Source: Rhodobacterales bacterium 32-66-9
GTDB lineage: Bacteria > Pseudomonadota > Alphaproteobacteria > Rhodobacterales > Rhodobacteraceae
Direction of reading: 5' to 3'
Length of the DNA stretch: 41,771 bases
Assembly: GCA_002280405.1 (NCBI GenBank)
Contig: NCDY01000014.1
Location: forward strand, 1 to 41,771
A program made the position numbers and the translations under genes. The notes beneath the pieces are model-generated. The model was not told where the DNA came from and searched no databases. It saw only the letters and a list, made by a program, of their open reading frames with translations. The number at the start of each line of letters is the position of its first letter. Position 1 is the stretch's first letter. This document shows, one piece after another, positions 23,705 to 32,313 of this stretch.

Positions 23705-25421
23705 GGCCGCCCGCTACAACACCCGCCCGGTGGAACGACCGGCCCTGCCGGAGGCACCGGATGCGTCCGGTCTGTTCGACACGCAGGACGACGGGTTCGG
23801 CACTCTCGACGTTCGCCGGGACGAAGAGCGCGCGCCCCCACCGCCCCCCGTTCCCGAGGTCGGACCCACCGCCGCAGACCTGGCTGACGTCGACGCCCGG
23901 CAACCTGCCCGCAAGGCCGGGACGCCCGAGGAAATCGAGGCCGCGCTTGCCCGCATCGCGGCGGAAGGGTTGACCGGCCGCCAGCTTCGACGGGCACTGC
24001 TGATCGCGCAAAAGCACCAGATCGCTCCCAAGTCCGAGTTTGACGCCGTCCGCCTGCTGCGAGAGGCCGGGATCGACCCGTTCTCGCGCGCCTCGATGCT
24101 GCGGATCGTCAGCTCTCAGGGCCAGGGAGAGCCGGCCGGTCCCGGGGGTGCCGACGCCCTGCCCCGCCAGGCCGGGCGCGAGCTTGCCCGTCTGCCCGGC
24201 GACACGGTGCAGCTGCCGAAACGTGCGCGGCCCGTGGCCCTGCCCTCGACCGAACAGCGCGCGGAAGTCAACCAGGCGGCCGAAATCCTGCGGATGCAGC
24301 AGGACATCGCGCGCCGCCGCCGCCGCCGGCTGGCCCTTCTGGCTGCAAGGATGTTCGCCTTCGTGCTGTTGCCGACCTTCCTTGCCGGTTGGTACTTCTA
24401 CAGGATTGCCACGCCGATGTATTCGGTGCGCTCGGAATTCGTGATCCAGCAGGCAGGCCCGGCATCGTCCGGCGGCTCGCTCGGGGGACTTTTTTCCGGC
24501 ACGGCCTTCGCGACCTCGCAGGATTCCATCGCCGTGCAAGGCTATCTGCAATCACGAGAGGCGATGGGTCGGCTGGACAAGGACCTGGGTTTCCGCGCGC
24601 ATTTCCAGAACCCCAAGATCGACCCGCTGCAGCGGCTGGACCAGGACGCCACGCTTGAGGCGGCCTACAAGGTCTACAAGAAGTTCCTGAAGATCTCGTT
24701 CGACACCACCGAAGGCGTGATCCGGATGGATGTCATGGCGGACGACCCGCTGGTGGCGACGGCGTGGTCGCGGCAGCTGATAAGATATGCGGAAGGTCAG
24801 GTCGACAACTTGACGCAACGCCTGCGCGCCAACCAGATGCAGGATGCCCAGGCCAGCTATGATGCGGCACAGGCGTCCCTGATGGAGTCGCAACGCCGCC
24901 TGATCGCTCTGCAGGAGAAGTTCAAGATCATCTCCTCCGAGACCGAGGTCGGCCTGATCGTGGGCCAGATCAGCGGGCTGGAGAACCAGATCACCCAGGA
25001 AAGACTGGCGCTGGCGCAGATGGAATCGAACCCCGAGCCGAACCAGGCACGGATGGAACCGATCAAGCGCCGGATTGCCACGCTCGATGCGCAGGTGGCC
25101 GAACTGCGCGCCCGGATGACCGAAAACAGCGCCGACGCGACCAGCCTGGCGGAAATCCAGGGCGAGCTTCTGATGGCGCAGTCGGACATGCAGACCCGAC
25201 AGATGCTGCTTGCCCAGGCGCTGCAGTCGATGGAAACGTCCCGGGTCGAGGCCAACCGTCAGGTCCGCTATCTGTCGCTGTCGGTCAGTCCGATCCCGCC
25301 CGACGAACCGGCCTACCCGCGCGCCTTCGAGAACACGCTGGTCACCATGTTGATCCTTCTGGGGATTTACCTCATGGTCTCGATGACCGCAGCGATCCTG
25401 CGGGAACAGGTCTCGTCGTAA
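23688..25421 (+). CDS. Capsule export inner-membrane protein, KpsE/BexC-like
   Basis: A 577-residue polysaccharide co-polymerase/adaptor of the KpsE/BexC/CtrB family, which links the inner-membrane exporter to the outer-membrane pore. It has one helix at about residues 215-240 (LAARMFAFVLLPTFLAGWYFY), a long periplasmic part with coiled coils (about 370-530, e.g. SLMESQRRLIALQEKF) and a C-terminal helix (LVTMLILLGIYLMVSMTAAIL). The N-terminal 210 residues are an unusually long cytoplasmic region rich in Pro, Ala and Arg, compared with about 380 residues for the whole E. coli protein. The start is the ATG at 23688, inside the kpsT end. This gene, kpsT and kdsA form one operon. Confidence 0.82.
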   Translation: MTTNPKAARYNTRPVERPALPEAPDASGLFDTQDDGFGTLDVRRDEERAPPPPPVPEVGPTAADLADVDARQPARKAGTPEEIEAALARIAAEGLTGRQLRRALLIAQKHQIAPKSEFDAVRLLREAGIDPFSRASMLRIVSSQGQGEPAGPGGADALPRQAGRELARLPGDTVQLPKRARPVALPSTEQRAEVNQAAEILRMQQDIARRRRRRLALLAARMFAFVLLPTFLAGWYFYRIATPMYSVRSEFVIQQAGPASSGGSLGGLFSGTAFATSQDSIAVQGYLQSREAMGRLDKDLGFRAHFQNPKIDPLQRLDQDATLEAAYKVYKKFLKISFDTTEGVIRMDVMADDPLVATAWSRQLIRYAEGQVDNLTQRLRANQMQDAQASYDAAQASLMESQRRLIALQEKFKIISSETEVGLIVGQISGLENQITQERLALAQMESNPEPNQARMEPIKRRIATLDAQVAELRARMTENSADATSLAEIQGELLMAQSDMQTRQMLLAQALQSMETSRVEANRQVRYLSLSVSPIPPDEPAYPRAFENTLVTMLILLGIYLMVSMTAAILREQVSS

Positions 25422-25431
25422 GGGATTGCGC

Positions 25432-26262
25432 ATGAAGGACGTCCAGATCGGCGGGTTGACCGTCGGCAACGACCGGCCGCTTTTGGTCATCGCCGGGCCT
25501 TGCCAGCTGGAAAGCCTGGACCACGCCCAGATGATCGCGGGCCGGGTGGCCGAGGCATGCCGGGCCGCGGGCGCGCAATATGTTTTCAAGGCCAGCTACG
25601 ACAAGGCCAATCGCACTTCGCTGTCGGGCAAGCGCGGGATGGGGATGGAGGCGGGGCTGAACGTGCTGGCAGCGGTGCGCGCGCTGGGAATTCCGGTCCT
25701 GACCGATGTCCATGACGCGGGTCAGGCGCGCGAGGCGGCCTTGGCCGTCGACGTGATCCAGATCCCGGCCTTCCTGTGCCGGCAGACCGATCTCCTGCTT
25801 GCGGCGGGCGAGACGGGGGCGGTGGTGAACGTGAAGAAGGGCCAGTTTCTCGCGCCCTGGGACATGGAGAATGTCGCGGCCAAGGTGGCCTCGACAGGCA
25901 ACGACCGCATCCTTTTGACCGAACGCGGGGTCAGCTTCGGCTACAACACGCTGGTGGCCGACATGCGGTCCTTGCCGATCCTGGCGCGGACCGGCTGGCC
26001 GGTGGTCATGGACGCGACACATTCGGTGCAACAGCCCGGCGGGCAGGGATCGAGTTCGGGCGGTCAGCGCGAGTTCGCCCCGGTCATGGCCCGCGCAGCG
26101 GTGTCTCTGGGCATCGCCGGGGTCTTCATCGAGACGCACGAGAACCCGGACCGCGCCCCCTCGGACGGACCGAACATGATTGCACTGGACCAGATGCCGG
26201 CCCTGGTCGACAGCCTGATGCAGTTCGACCGGCTGGCCAAGGCTGATCCGATCCGCATCTGA
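25432..26262 (+). CDS. kdsA: 3-deoxy-8-phosphooctulonate synthase
   Basis: Makes KDO-8-phosphate from arabinose 5-phosphate and phosphoenolpyruvate in the cytoplasm, for lipopolysaccharide or for the KDO linker of capsules. The 276-residue protein has the family blocks IAGPCQLES, FKASYDKANRTS, GIPVLTDVHD, IQIPAFLCRQTDLL, NVKKGQF, TERGVSFGYN, VMDATHSVQQPGG and ETHENPDRAPSDGPNM. Cys in IAGPCQLES marks the metal-binding site of the metal-dependent class. It begins 10 bp after the KpsE-like gene; its place in the capsule operon suggests that it supplies KDO for capsule. Confidence 0.95.
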   Translation: MKDVQIGGLTVGNDRPLLVIAGPCQLESLDHAQMIAGRVAEACRAAGAQYVFKASYDKANRTSLSGKRGMGMEAGLNVLAAVRALGIPVLTDVHDAGQAREAALAVDVIQIPAFLCRQTDLLLAAGETGAVVNVKKGQFLAPWDMENVAAKVASTGNDRILLTERGVSFGYNTLVADMRSLPILARTGWPVVMDATHSVQQPGGQGSSSGGQREFAPVMARAAVSLGIAGVFIETHENPDRAPSDGPNMIALDQMPALVDSLMQFDRLAKADPIRI

Positions 26263-26346
26263 CGTCACGCGATGGCAGCGGATGCCGCACCCGGCCTCTG
26301 CACGCCTCACCGGTGACGCCGGTGCGGTGCGATTGCGCGGAAAGGC

Positions 26347-26421
<75 letters not shown>

Positions 26422-26533
26422 ACCGTGCGCCGGTGTTTAGCGAAGGGCCCAAGGGCGTGCAAGGCCCTCGGGACGAAAATTTCCGCGGCGGTTCGCGGCT
26501 TGCCGGGCACGGGCGGGGCCGCTAGGACGAGGC

Positions 26534-27709
26534 ATGGTGTGGGACACGATCATCCTTGGGGCCGGTGCCGCCGGCATGATGGCGGGGGCAGAGGCCGGAC
26601 GCCGCGGACGCAGCGTTCTGGTCATCGACCATGCCAGGGCACCCGGCGAAAAGATCCGCATCTCCGGCGGCGGGCGGTGCAATTTCACCAACCTTGGCAT
26701 CGCGCCCGACCGGTTCCTGTCGCAGAATCCGCGATTTGCGCTGTCCGCGCTGAAGCGGTTCACACAATGGGACTTCATCGCCCGGCTGGACGCGGCCGGG
26801 ATTGGCTGGCACGAAAAGGCGCTGGGTCAACTGTTCTGCGACGGGTCTGCGACGCAGGTCGTTGCGATGCTGGTCGGCGACATGGCCCGGGCGGGGGTCA
26901 GCCTCTGGCTGGACTGCGCCGTCGGCGAGGTGCGGCGCGAGGGGTCCGGCTTTGTCGTCGGGACCGCGCGCGGGCCCCAGACGGCGCGGACGGTGGTCGT
27001 GGCGACCGGCGGCAAGTCGATCCCGAAGATGGGCGCGACGGGCTTTGGCTATCAGATCGCCGAACGCTTTGGCCTGCCGCTGGTCGAGACGCGGCCCGCG
27101 CTGGTGCCGCTGACCTTCGCCGACCAGGAACTAGCATGGATGCGGCCCCTTGCCGGAGTTTCGGTTCCAGCCCGGGTTTCTTCCGGACGGACCGGCTTTG
27201 CCGAGGCGATGCTGTTCACGCATCGCGGGCTTTCCGGGCCGGCGATCCTGCAGATCTCGTCCTACTGGCGCGAGGGCGAGCCGATCCTGATCGATCTGAC
27301 CCCCGGGCAGGACCTTGCGGCGGGGCTTCGGGCCGCGAAGGCCGCGCAGGGCAAGGTTGCCTTGCGCACCGCCCTTTGTCACTGGCTGCCGGAACGTCTG
27401 GCACGGCATCTGGAGGTGGCAGCGGGTGTCACCGCGCCGCTGGCGGAACTGGGCGGCGCGGCGCTGGACCGGATCGCGACGGGCATCCGGAACTGGCAGC
27501 TGGTGCCGGTCGGATCCGAAGGCTATCGCACCGCCGAGGTTACCCTGGGCGGGGTCGACACCCGCGCGCTGGACGGCCGCACGATGGAAGCGAAGGGAGT
27601 GCCCGGCCTGTTCTTCATCGGCGAGGTCGTCGATGTGACCGGCTGGCTTGGCGGCTACAATTTTCAATGGGCCTGGTCCAGCGGCTGGGCGGCAGGCCAG
27701 GCGCTGTAA
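26534..27709 (+). CDS. FAD-dependent oxidoreductase, HI0933/YhiN family
   Basis: A 391-residue flavoprotein of the HI0933/BaiN-RdsA group. The N-terminal dinucleotide fold contains ILGAGAAGMMAGAEAGRRG and SGGGRCNFTN, a strong family signature. VVATGGKSIPKMGATGFGYQIAE and the C-terminal GLFFIGEVVDVTGWLGGYNFQWAWSSG (second FAD contact) follow. Length is normal. Cellular role is not established for most members; BaiN acts in bile-acid reduction in gut bacteria, which is not expected here. It is convergent with the Anbu gene with a two-base gap. Confidence 0.87.
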   Translation: MVWDTIILGAGAAGMMAGAEAGRRGRSVLVIDHARAPGEKIRISGGGRCNFTNLGIAPDRFLSQNPRFALSALKRFTQWDFIARLDAAGIGWHEKALGQLFCDGSATQVVAMLVGDMARAGVSLWLDCAVGEVRREGSGFVVGTARGPQTARTVVVATGGKSIPKMGATGFGYQIAERFGLPLVETRPALVPLTFADQELAWMRPLAGVSVPARVSSGRTGFAEAMLFTHRGLSGPAILQISSYWREGEPILIDLTPGQDLAAGLRAAKAAQGKVALRTALCHWLPERLARHLEVAAGVTAPLAELGGAALDRIATGIRNWQLVPVGSEGYRTAEVTLGGVDTRALDGRTMEAKGVPGLFFIGEVVDVTGWLGGYNFQWAWSSGWAAGQAL

Positions 27710-27711
27710 CG

Positions 27712-28434
27712 CTAGATCTCGATCTTGGCGAACCCGTCGCGCAAAGCGTTCGACCAGGCTTCGGACATCGCGCGGAAGGCGGGATCGCCCGCCTCGATCC
27801 GGCGCTTCTGGGTGACCTTGCAGGCGTCGCGGTCGATCACGGCAAGGTCGAGCGGCATCCCCACCGACAGGTTCGACCGCAAGGTCGAATCCATCGACAG
27901 AAGCACTGCCTTCTGCGCATCCGACAGACTGGTCGTGGGCTTCACCACCCGGTCCAGGATCGGCTTGCCGTATTTGTGCTCGCCGATCTGCAGGAACGGC
28001 GTGTCCTCGGTCGCCTCGATGAAATTGCCTTCGGGATAGATCAGGAACAGCCGCATCGCGCCACCCTTGCGCTGTCCCGCGACGATCATCGATGCCGAAG
28101 CCCCCTGCATCGCCGACAGCCTCTCGTCGACTTCGGCCCGGACGGCGGCCAGGCGTGCGCCGACGATCTCGGCCACCTTGAGCAATGTCGGCGCCAGCAT
28201 GATCGAGGTTTCCGGCGTGGCGTCGGCATCTTCGATCGCCTCGCGCAGCTGGGCGATGGCGGTCTGCGTCACGGACAGGCTTCCGGCGGTCATGATGACG
28301 ATGACACGTTCGCCGGGATCCTCGAAAGTGAACATCTTGCGGTAGGTCGAGATATTGTCGAGCCCGGCATTGGTGCGCGTGTCCGACAGAAGCACCATGC
28401 CGTCGTTCAGCAGCAGGCCCACGCAGTACGTCAT
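27712..28434 (-). CDS. Anbu proteasome-like peptidase
   Basis: A 240-residue NTN-hydrolase of the Anbu (ancestral beta subunit) family, related to HslV and the 20S proteasome. Removal of Met1 would expose Thr2 as the nucleophile (MTYCVGLLLNDGMVLLSDTRTNAGLDN), with a proteasome-like Asp in SDTRT and Lys in YRKMF. It ends NALRDGFAKIEI. Anbu particles assemble into an open ring or lock-washer; the substrate is unknown. The gene is 27 bp after the transglutaminase gene in the conserved Anbu cluster with an alpha-E protein and a circularly permuted ATP-grasp enzyme. Aravind's group proposed that such sets make and process peptide tags or a peptide product. Confidence 0.9.
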   Translation of the reverse strand: MTYCVGLLLNDGMVLLSDTRTNAGLDNISTYRKMFTFEDPGERVIVIMTAGSLSVTQTAIAQLREAIEDADATPETSIMLAPTLLKVAEIVGARLAAVRAEVDERLSAMQGASASMIVAGQRKGGAMRLFLIYPEGNFIEATEDTPFLQIGEHKYGKPILDRVVKPTTSLSDAQKAVLLSMDSTLRSNLSVGMPLDLAVIDRDACKVTQKRRIEAGDPAFRAMSEAWSNALRDGFAKIEI

Positions 28435-28461
28435 CGTCTTTCCCCCGTTCCAGCCCGCACC

Positions 28462-29268
28462 CTATTGGGCCGACTGGAGGATCGCAACCGTCACATCCAT
28501 CGCTTCGGTCGCCCCGCCGCGCGCGATGCCGCGGATCGGCGCTGCATCCTGCGCATCGAAGCCCGAGCCGAGCCGGATATACCGCGCGTCCGGGCTGCAG
28601 CGGTTCGCCGGGTCGAAGCCCACCCAGCCCAGAGCCGCAACATGCAACTCGGCCCAGGCATGGGCGGCTTCGTGCATCGTGCCGTCTTCGGTGGCGAAGA
28701 GATAGCCCGACACATAGCGCGCCGGGATGCCGCGATACCGGGCGCAGGCGATCAGTGCATGGGCGTGGTCCTGGCAGACGCCTTCGCCAAGGGCAAGCGC
28801 CTCGGCCGCGGTGGTGTGGGCATGCGTGACGCCGGGACGGTATGCGATGGCACCCGAAACAGCGGCCGAGAGCGCATGGGCAAGCGACAGCATGTCAGCA
28901 CCGGAGGCGCTTTCGCCAAGGGCGGCAAGGGCCGGGTCGATCCGCGTCGGGGCGGTGTCGCGAAGATAGCAGTCCGCCGCCACTGACTCGCGGTGACCGC
29001 GAAGCACACCGGACAGGTCCATCGTCTCGACCGTGCCCCGCACCTGCACGGCAACCTCGGTGACCGGACCGGCGATGGTCCAGCCGCGGACCTCGTCTCC
29101 GGCCCCGTCGCGATGCCGCGCCCCCTCGACCCCGCCCGAGACCGTGACCTCCCAGTCGATCACCGCCTGCCCCGCGAAGATGGACGGGGTCAGCCGGTGG
29201 CTTTGCACGATGGACCGGACCGGCGCGTCGTATCGGTACAGGGTCAGGTGATCGACCATCAGGCGCAT
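28462..29268 (-). CDS. Transglutaminase-family cysteine peptidase (Anbu cluster)
   Basis: A 268-residue transglutaminase-like protein with the N-terminal bacterial domain (MRLMVDHLTLYRYDAPVRSIVQSHRLTPS) and a catalytic core. The nucleophile Cys lies in EGVCQDHAHALIACARYRGIPARYVSGYL, the His in EAAHAWAELHV and the Asp in GWVGFDPANRC. Its ATG at 29268 overlaps the alpha-E stop by one base (TGATG), so the frame's further upstream extension is not used. It probably hydrolyses or transfers peptide/isopeptide bonds in the pathway shared with its operon partners. Confidence 0.9.
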   Translation of the reverse strand: MRLMVDHLTLYRYDAPVRSIVQSHRLTPSIFAGQAVIDWEVTVSGGVEGARHRDGAGDEVRGWTIAGPVTEVAVQVRGTVETMDLSGVLRGHRESVAADCYLRDTAPTRIDPALAALGESASGADMLSLAHALSAAVSGAIAYRPGVTHAHTTAAEALALGEGVCQDHAHALIACARYRGIPARYVSGYLFATEDGTMHEAAHAWAELHVAALGWVGFDPANRCSPDARYIRLGSGFDAQDAAPIRGIARGGATEAMDVTVAILQSAQ

Positions 29269-30218
29269 CAGCGCATCTCTCCGCCAAGATAGGCATTGTG
29301 GATCGCCGTGGCCAGTTCTGCCGCATCGGTGATGTAGCGGGTCAGGAATTCGTGCAAGCCCTCGTCGAAGATCGCCTCGACGGTGGCGGTCTCGATGCCA
29401 GACACCAGGTTGCGCGCCTTGTCCTGCGCCTCGGTCGCGCGCCCGTAGGCCTTGGCAAGGCGGGACAGATGGTTCACCAGCCCGGCGGTGCAAGTCGCAA
29501 GCGACCGGGGAGATTGCGGGTTGCAGATCAGGAAGTCGGCGATCTTGGCAGCTGTCACATCGCCGCCATAGGCCCAATGAAACGCCCGTTGCGCGCCCAT
29601 GGCGCGCAGAAGCGTGGTCCACTGGTAATTGTCGAGCCCGGACCCCACGAAATCGACCCGGGGCAGCAGGACGTAGTATTTGACGTCCATCAGGCGCGCC
29701 GTGTTGTCACCCCGTTCCAGATAATAGCCGATGTTCAGGAAATTGAACCCGTCGTTGCGCAGAAGCGTCGCGTCGATCGAGCCCCGCACCATCGCCGCGT
29801 GACGCATTGTCCAGTCGGTGAGCCGCGACAGGTCCATCGAGGAACGCTTGGTGCCTTCAAGGCCGCGCAGTTCCTGAAACGCGGTGTTCAGCGCGTCCCA
29901 GACCTGGGTCGTCAACGCGGTGCGCACGATCCGGCCATTCTCGCGCGCGGCGGTGATGCAGCTGGCAATGGACGACGGGTTGTCGCGGTCGAAGAAAAGA
30001 AATGTCTCGATGGCGCGCTGCACCGGCTCGCCGTGTTTCTTTGCGAAGGCATGGGCCATGCCGGTGGCCTGGAGCAGGCTGTCCCATTCGCTGCGGTAGC
30101 CCTGCGCCGAGGGCAGAAGGCTGATCCGGCTGCCGACCTCCAGCAGGCGGGCAACCGTATCGGCGCGTTCCATGTAGCGGGCGATCCAGTAGAGGTTGTC
30201 GGCGGTGCGGCTCAGCAT
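29268..30218 (-). CDS. Alpha-E domain protein (Anbu cluster)
   Basis: A 316-residue, mostly helical alpha-E protein (COG2307). It starts MLSRTADNLYWIARYMERADTVARLLEV, the family signature, and has LTDWTMRHAAMVRGSIDATLLRN, FNFLNIGYYLERGDNTARLMDVKYY and HNAYLGGEMR. The YWIARYMERAD motif recurs as IGYYLERGDNTAR, suggesting an internal duplication of helices. No catalytic activity is known; it is thought to partner the circularly permuted ATP-grasp enzyme, which lies four bases upstream. Confidence 0.9.
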   Translation of the reverse strand: MLSRTADNLYWIARYMERADTVARLLEVGSRISLLPSAQGYRSEWDSLLQATGMAHAFAKKHGEPVQRAIETFLFFDRDNPSSIASCITAARENGRIVRTALTTQVWDALNTAFQELRGLEGTKRSSMDLSRLTDWTMRHAAMVRGSIDATLLRNDGFNFLNIGYYLERGDNTARLMDVKYYVLLPRVDFVGSGLDNYQWTTLLRAMGAQRAFHWAYGGDVTAAKIADFLICNPQSPRSLATCTAGLVNHLSRLAKAYGRATEAQDKARNLVSGIETATVEAIFDEGLHEFLTRYITDAAELATAIHNAYLGGEMR

Positions 30219-30222
30219 CGCG

Positions 30223-31524
30223 TCACTCCGCCAGAACCCAGGTGTCCTTGACCCCGCCGCCCTGCGACGAGTTCACCACCAGCGAACCCTCTTTCAGCGC
30301 CACCCGCGTCAGCCCGCCGGGGACGAGTTCGATCCGCTCGCCGACCAGGCAATAGGGCCGCAGATCGACGTGACGGGGGGCGACGCCCTCCTCGACGAAT
30401 GTGGGAACGGTGGACAAGGCCAGTGTCGGCTGGGCGATGTAGTTCGCCGGATCCTCGGCCAGCTTCGCCCGGAAGCGTTCGATCTCCTCCTTCGCGGCCT
30501 TCGGACCGACCAGCATCCCGTATCCGCCCGAGCCGTGGACTTCCTTCACCACCAGCTCGGGCAGGTTCGCCAGCACATGCGCCAGATCGTCGGGGCGTCC
30601 GCACTGCCAGGTGGGCACGTTTCGCAGGATCGGCTCCTCGCCCAGGTAAAAGCGGACCATGTCGGGAACATAGGTATAGACCGCCTTGTCGTCGGCCACC
30701 CCTGACCCGGGTGCCGAACAGATCGACACGCCGCCCGACCGGTAGACATCCATCAGCCCCGGAATGCCCAGCATGGACTCCGGGCGGAAGCAAAGCGGAT
30801 CAAGGTAGGCGTCGTCGATCCGGCGATAGATCACATCGACGCGCTGCGGGCCCTCGGTGGTGCGCATGTAGACATATTCGCCATCGACAAAGAGGTCCTG
30901 CCCTTCCACCAGTTCCACCCCCATCAGGTCAGCCAGCAGCGAATGCTCGTAATAGGCGCTGTTGAAATGGCCGGGGGTCAGGATCACCACGGTCGGCTCA
31001 CCGTTGCACTTCGCGGGCGCAACGCTGGCCAGCGTGCGGCGCAGCTTTTCAGAGTAGGTGTCGACCGGCTCGATCCGGTTTTCGCGGAAGATGTCGGGAA
31101 ACATCCGCATCATGATCTCGCGGCTTTCCAGCATGTAGCTGACACCCGAAGGCGTGCGGCAGTTGTCCGCGTTCTGATAGACCAGACGGCCCGGGATGCG
31201 ACCGGCGCGGATGATCTCGCCGCGCCCGTAGACATCGACAAGGAAGGCGTTCAGCGCGCGGGCGCGCTGCTTGATGCCGCGTTCCAGCCGGGCCCATTCG
31301 CTGCCCGAAAACACCCGCGGGAACATGTCGAACGGGATCAGCCGGTCGGGGTCCCCGCCTTCGCCATAGACCGCGAAGGTGATCCCGATGCGGCGGAACA
31401 GGGCCTCGGCCTCGGCCTGCTTCAGGCTGCGCAACTCCTGCGGCATGGTGGCGATCCAGTCCTGCAACCGGGCATAGGGGATGCGGACCTCGGTCCCATG
31501 ATACATCTCGTTGAACTGGGTCAA
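30223..31524 (-). CDS. Circularly permuted ATP-grasp protein with internal deletion
   Basis: An amidoligase-like ATP-grasp protein (COG2308), expected to join amino acids or peptides by ATP. Conserved parts include IGITFAVYGEGGDPDRLIPFDMFPRVF, RTPSGVSYMLESREIMMRMFPD, TPGHFNSAYYEHSLLADLMGVELVEG, VVKEVHGSGGYGMLVGP and GGLTRVALKEGSLVVNSSQGGGVKDTW. Between VYQN and DNCRTPSG, family members carry about 38-40 more residues (FRPEM... to ...FYVLE). Here VYQN-A-DNC are joined in frame near 31170. The protein is therefore about 433 residues instead of about 470 and lacks a core strand, so it is probably inactive if the sequence is right. I favour the TTG at 31524 (LTQFNEMYHGT) as start; a GTG at 31599 would add a Gly/Arg-rich leader. 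Confidence 0.82.
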   Translation of the reverse strand: MTQFNEMYHGTEVRIPYARLQDWIATMPQELRSLKQAEAEALFRRIGITFAVYGEGGDPDRLIPFDMFPRVFSGSEWARLERGIKQRARALNAFLVDVYGRGEIIRAGRIPGRLVYQNADNCRTPSGVSYMLESREIMMRMFPDIFRENRIEPVDTYSEKLRRTLASVAPAKCNGEPTVVILTPGHFNSAYYEHSLLADLMGVELVEGQDLFVDGEYVYMRTTEGPQRVDVIYRRIDDAYLDPLCFRPESMLGIPGLMDVYRSGGVSICSAPGSGVADDKAVYTYVPDMVRFYLGEEPILRNVPTWQCGRPDDLAHVLANLPELVVKEVHGSGGYGMLVGPKAAKEEIERFRAKLAEDPANYIAQPTLALSTVPTFVEEGVAPRHVDLRPYCLVGERIELVPGGLTRVALKEGSLVVNSSQGGGVKDTWVLAE

Positions 31525-31689
31525 CCGCTTCCCCCCCCCACGCCTTCGCCCGACTAGAGCAGAGCCGCCGCCGCTGGAAAAGCCTTTCCGCAGCGACACC
31601 GCCCACCTGCCGACCGGATGCTCAAATATTGAGCGCGAGGCGAAGGCCGAGGCGCGTGCGATCGGGTGGGAGGGGTCAGACGGGCGGGG
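31525..31689. other. Proposed inversion breakpoint B (after tmk)
   Basis: A 165-bp gap between the tmk stop and the ATP-grasp start, where holB would be expected after tmk. GGGCGGGG at 31682-31689 is the inverted counterpart of CCCCGCCC at 11457-11464. The gap has a run of nine C (31531-31539) and no recognisable gene. Confidence 0.4.
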
Positions 31690-32313
31690 TCATCGGCGCG
31701 GCAGATGCGGTGCCAGCACGCTGCGCACCCGGTCGGCGACCGTCTCGGCGTCACCTGCGGCGTCGATCACACGGAAACGGGCGTGGCGGGCGGCCAGCGC
31801 CAGAAATCCGGCGCGGGCCCTTTCCTGGAAGGACAGGCCCATGTCCTCGAACCGCAGCTCGGTTCCGGCCCGCGCGGTGGCGCGGGCAAGCCCCAGGGAA
31901 GGGTCAAGGTCGAAAAGCAGCGTCAGGTCGGGTTCGACACCGATCATCAGTACATGCAGCCGGTCCACCATGTCGGTCAGGTCGCCCCGGGTGATGCCCT
32001 GGAAGATCCGCGTCGAATCGGCGAAGCGGTCGGTGATGACGATTTCGCCCCGGTCCAGCGCCGGGCGGATGGTTCTTTCCAGATGATCGCGGCGGGCGGC
32101 GGTGAACAACAGGATCTCGGTTTCCGGCGACCAGCGATCCACATGGCCCTCCAGCACCAGGCGGCGGATCTCCTCGGCTCCGGGACTGCCGCCGGGCTCA
32201 CGGGTCAGGGTGACAGTGTGACCGGCCCGGCGCAGCGCCTCGGCCAGCAGCCGACCCTGCGTGGACTTTCCCGACCCGTCGATGCCTTCGAGCGAAACGA
32301 AAAGCCCGGCCAT
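31690..32313 (-). CDS. tmk: Thymidylate kinase
   Basis: Phosphorylates dTMP to dTDP. The 207-residue protein has the P-loop GIDGSGKST near the N-terminus, TREPGGSPGAEEIR, the DRF motif ITDRFADSTRIFQG, and DLDPSLGLARATAR. It starts at the base next to the D,D-carboxypeptidase stop (32314), so the two are co-transcribed. Normally holB follows in this bacterial group; here holB is 20 kb away on the other strand. Confidence 0.95.
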   Translation of the reverse strand: MAGLFVSLEGIDGSGKSTQGRLLAEALRRAGHTVTLTREPGGSPGAEEIRRLVLEGHVDRWSPETEILLFTAARRDHLERTIRPALDRGEIVITDRFADSTRIFQGITRGDLTDMVDRLHVLMIGVEPDLTLLFDLDPSLGLARATARAGTELRFEDMGLSFQERARAGFLALAARHARFRVIDAAGDAETVADRVRSVLAPHLPRR

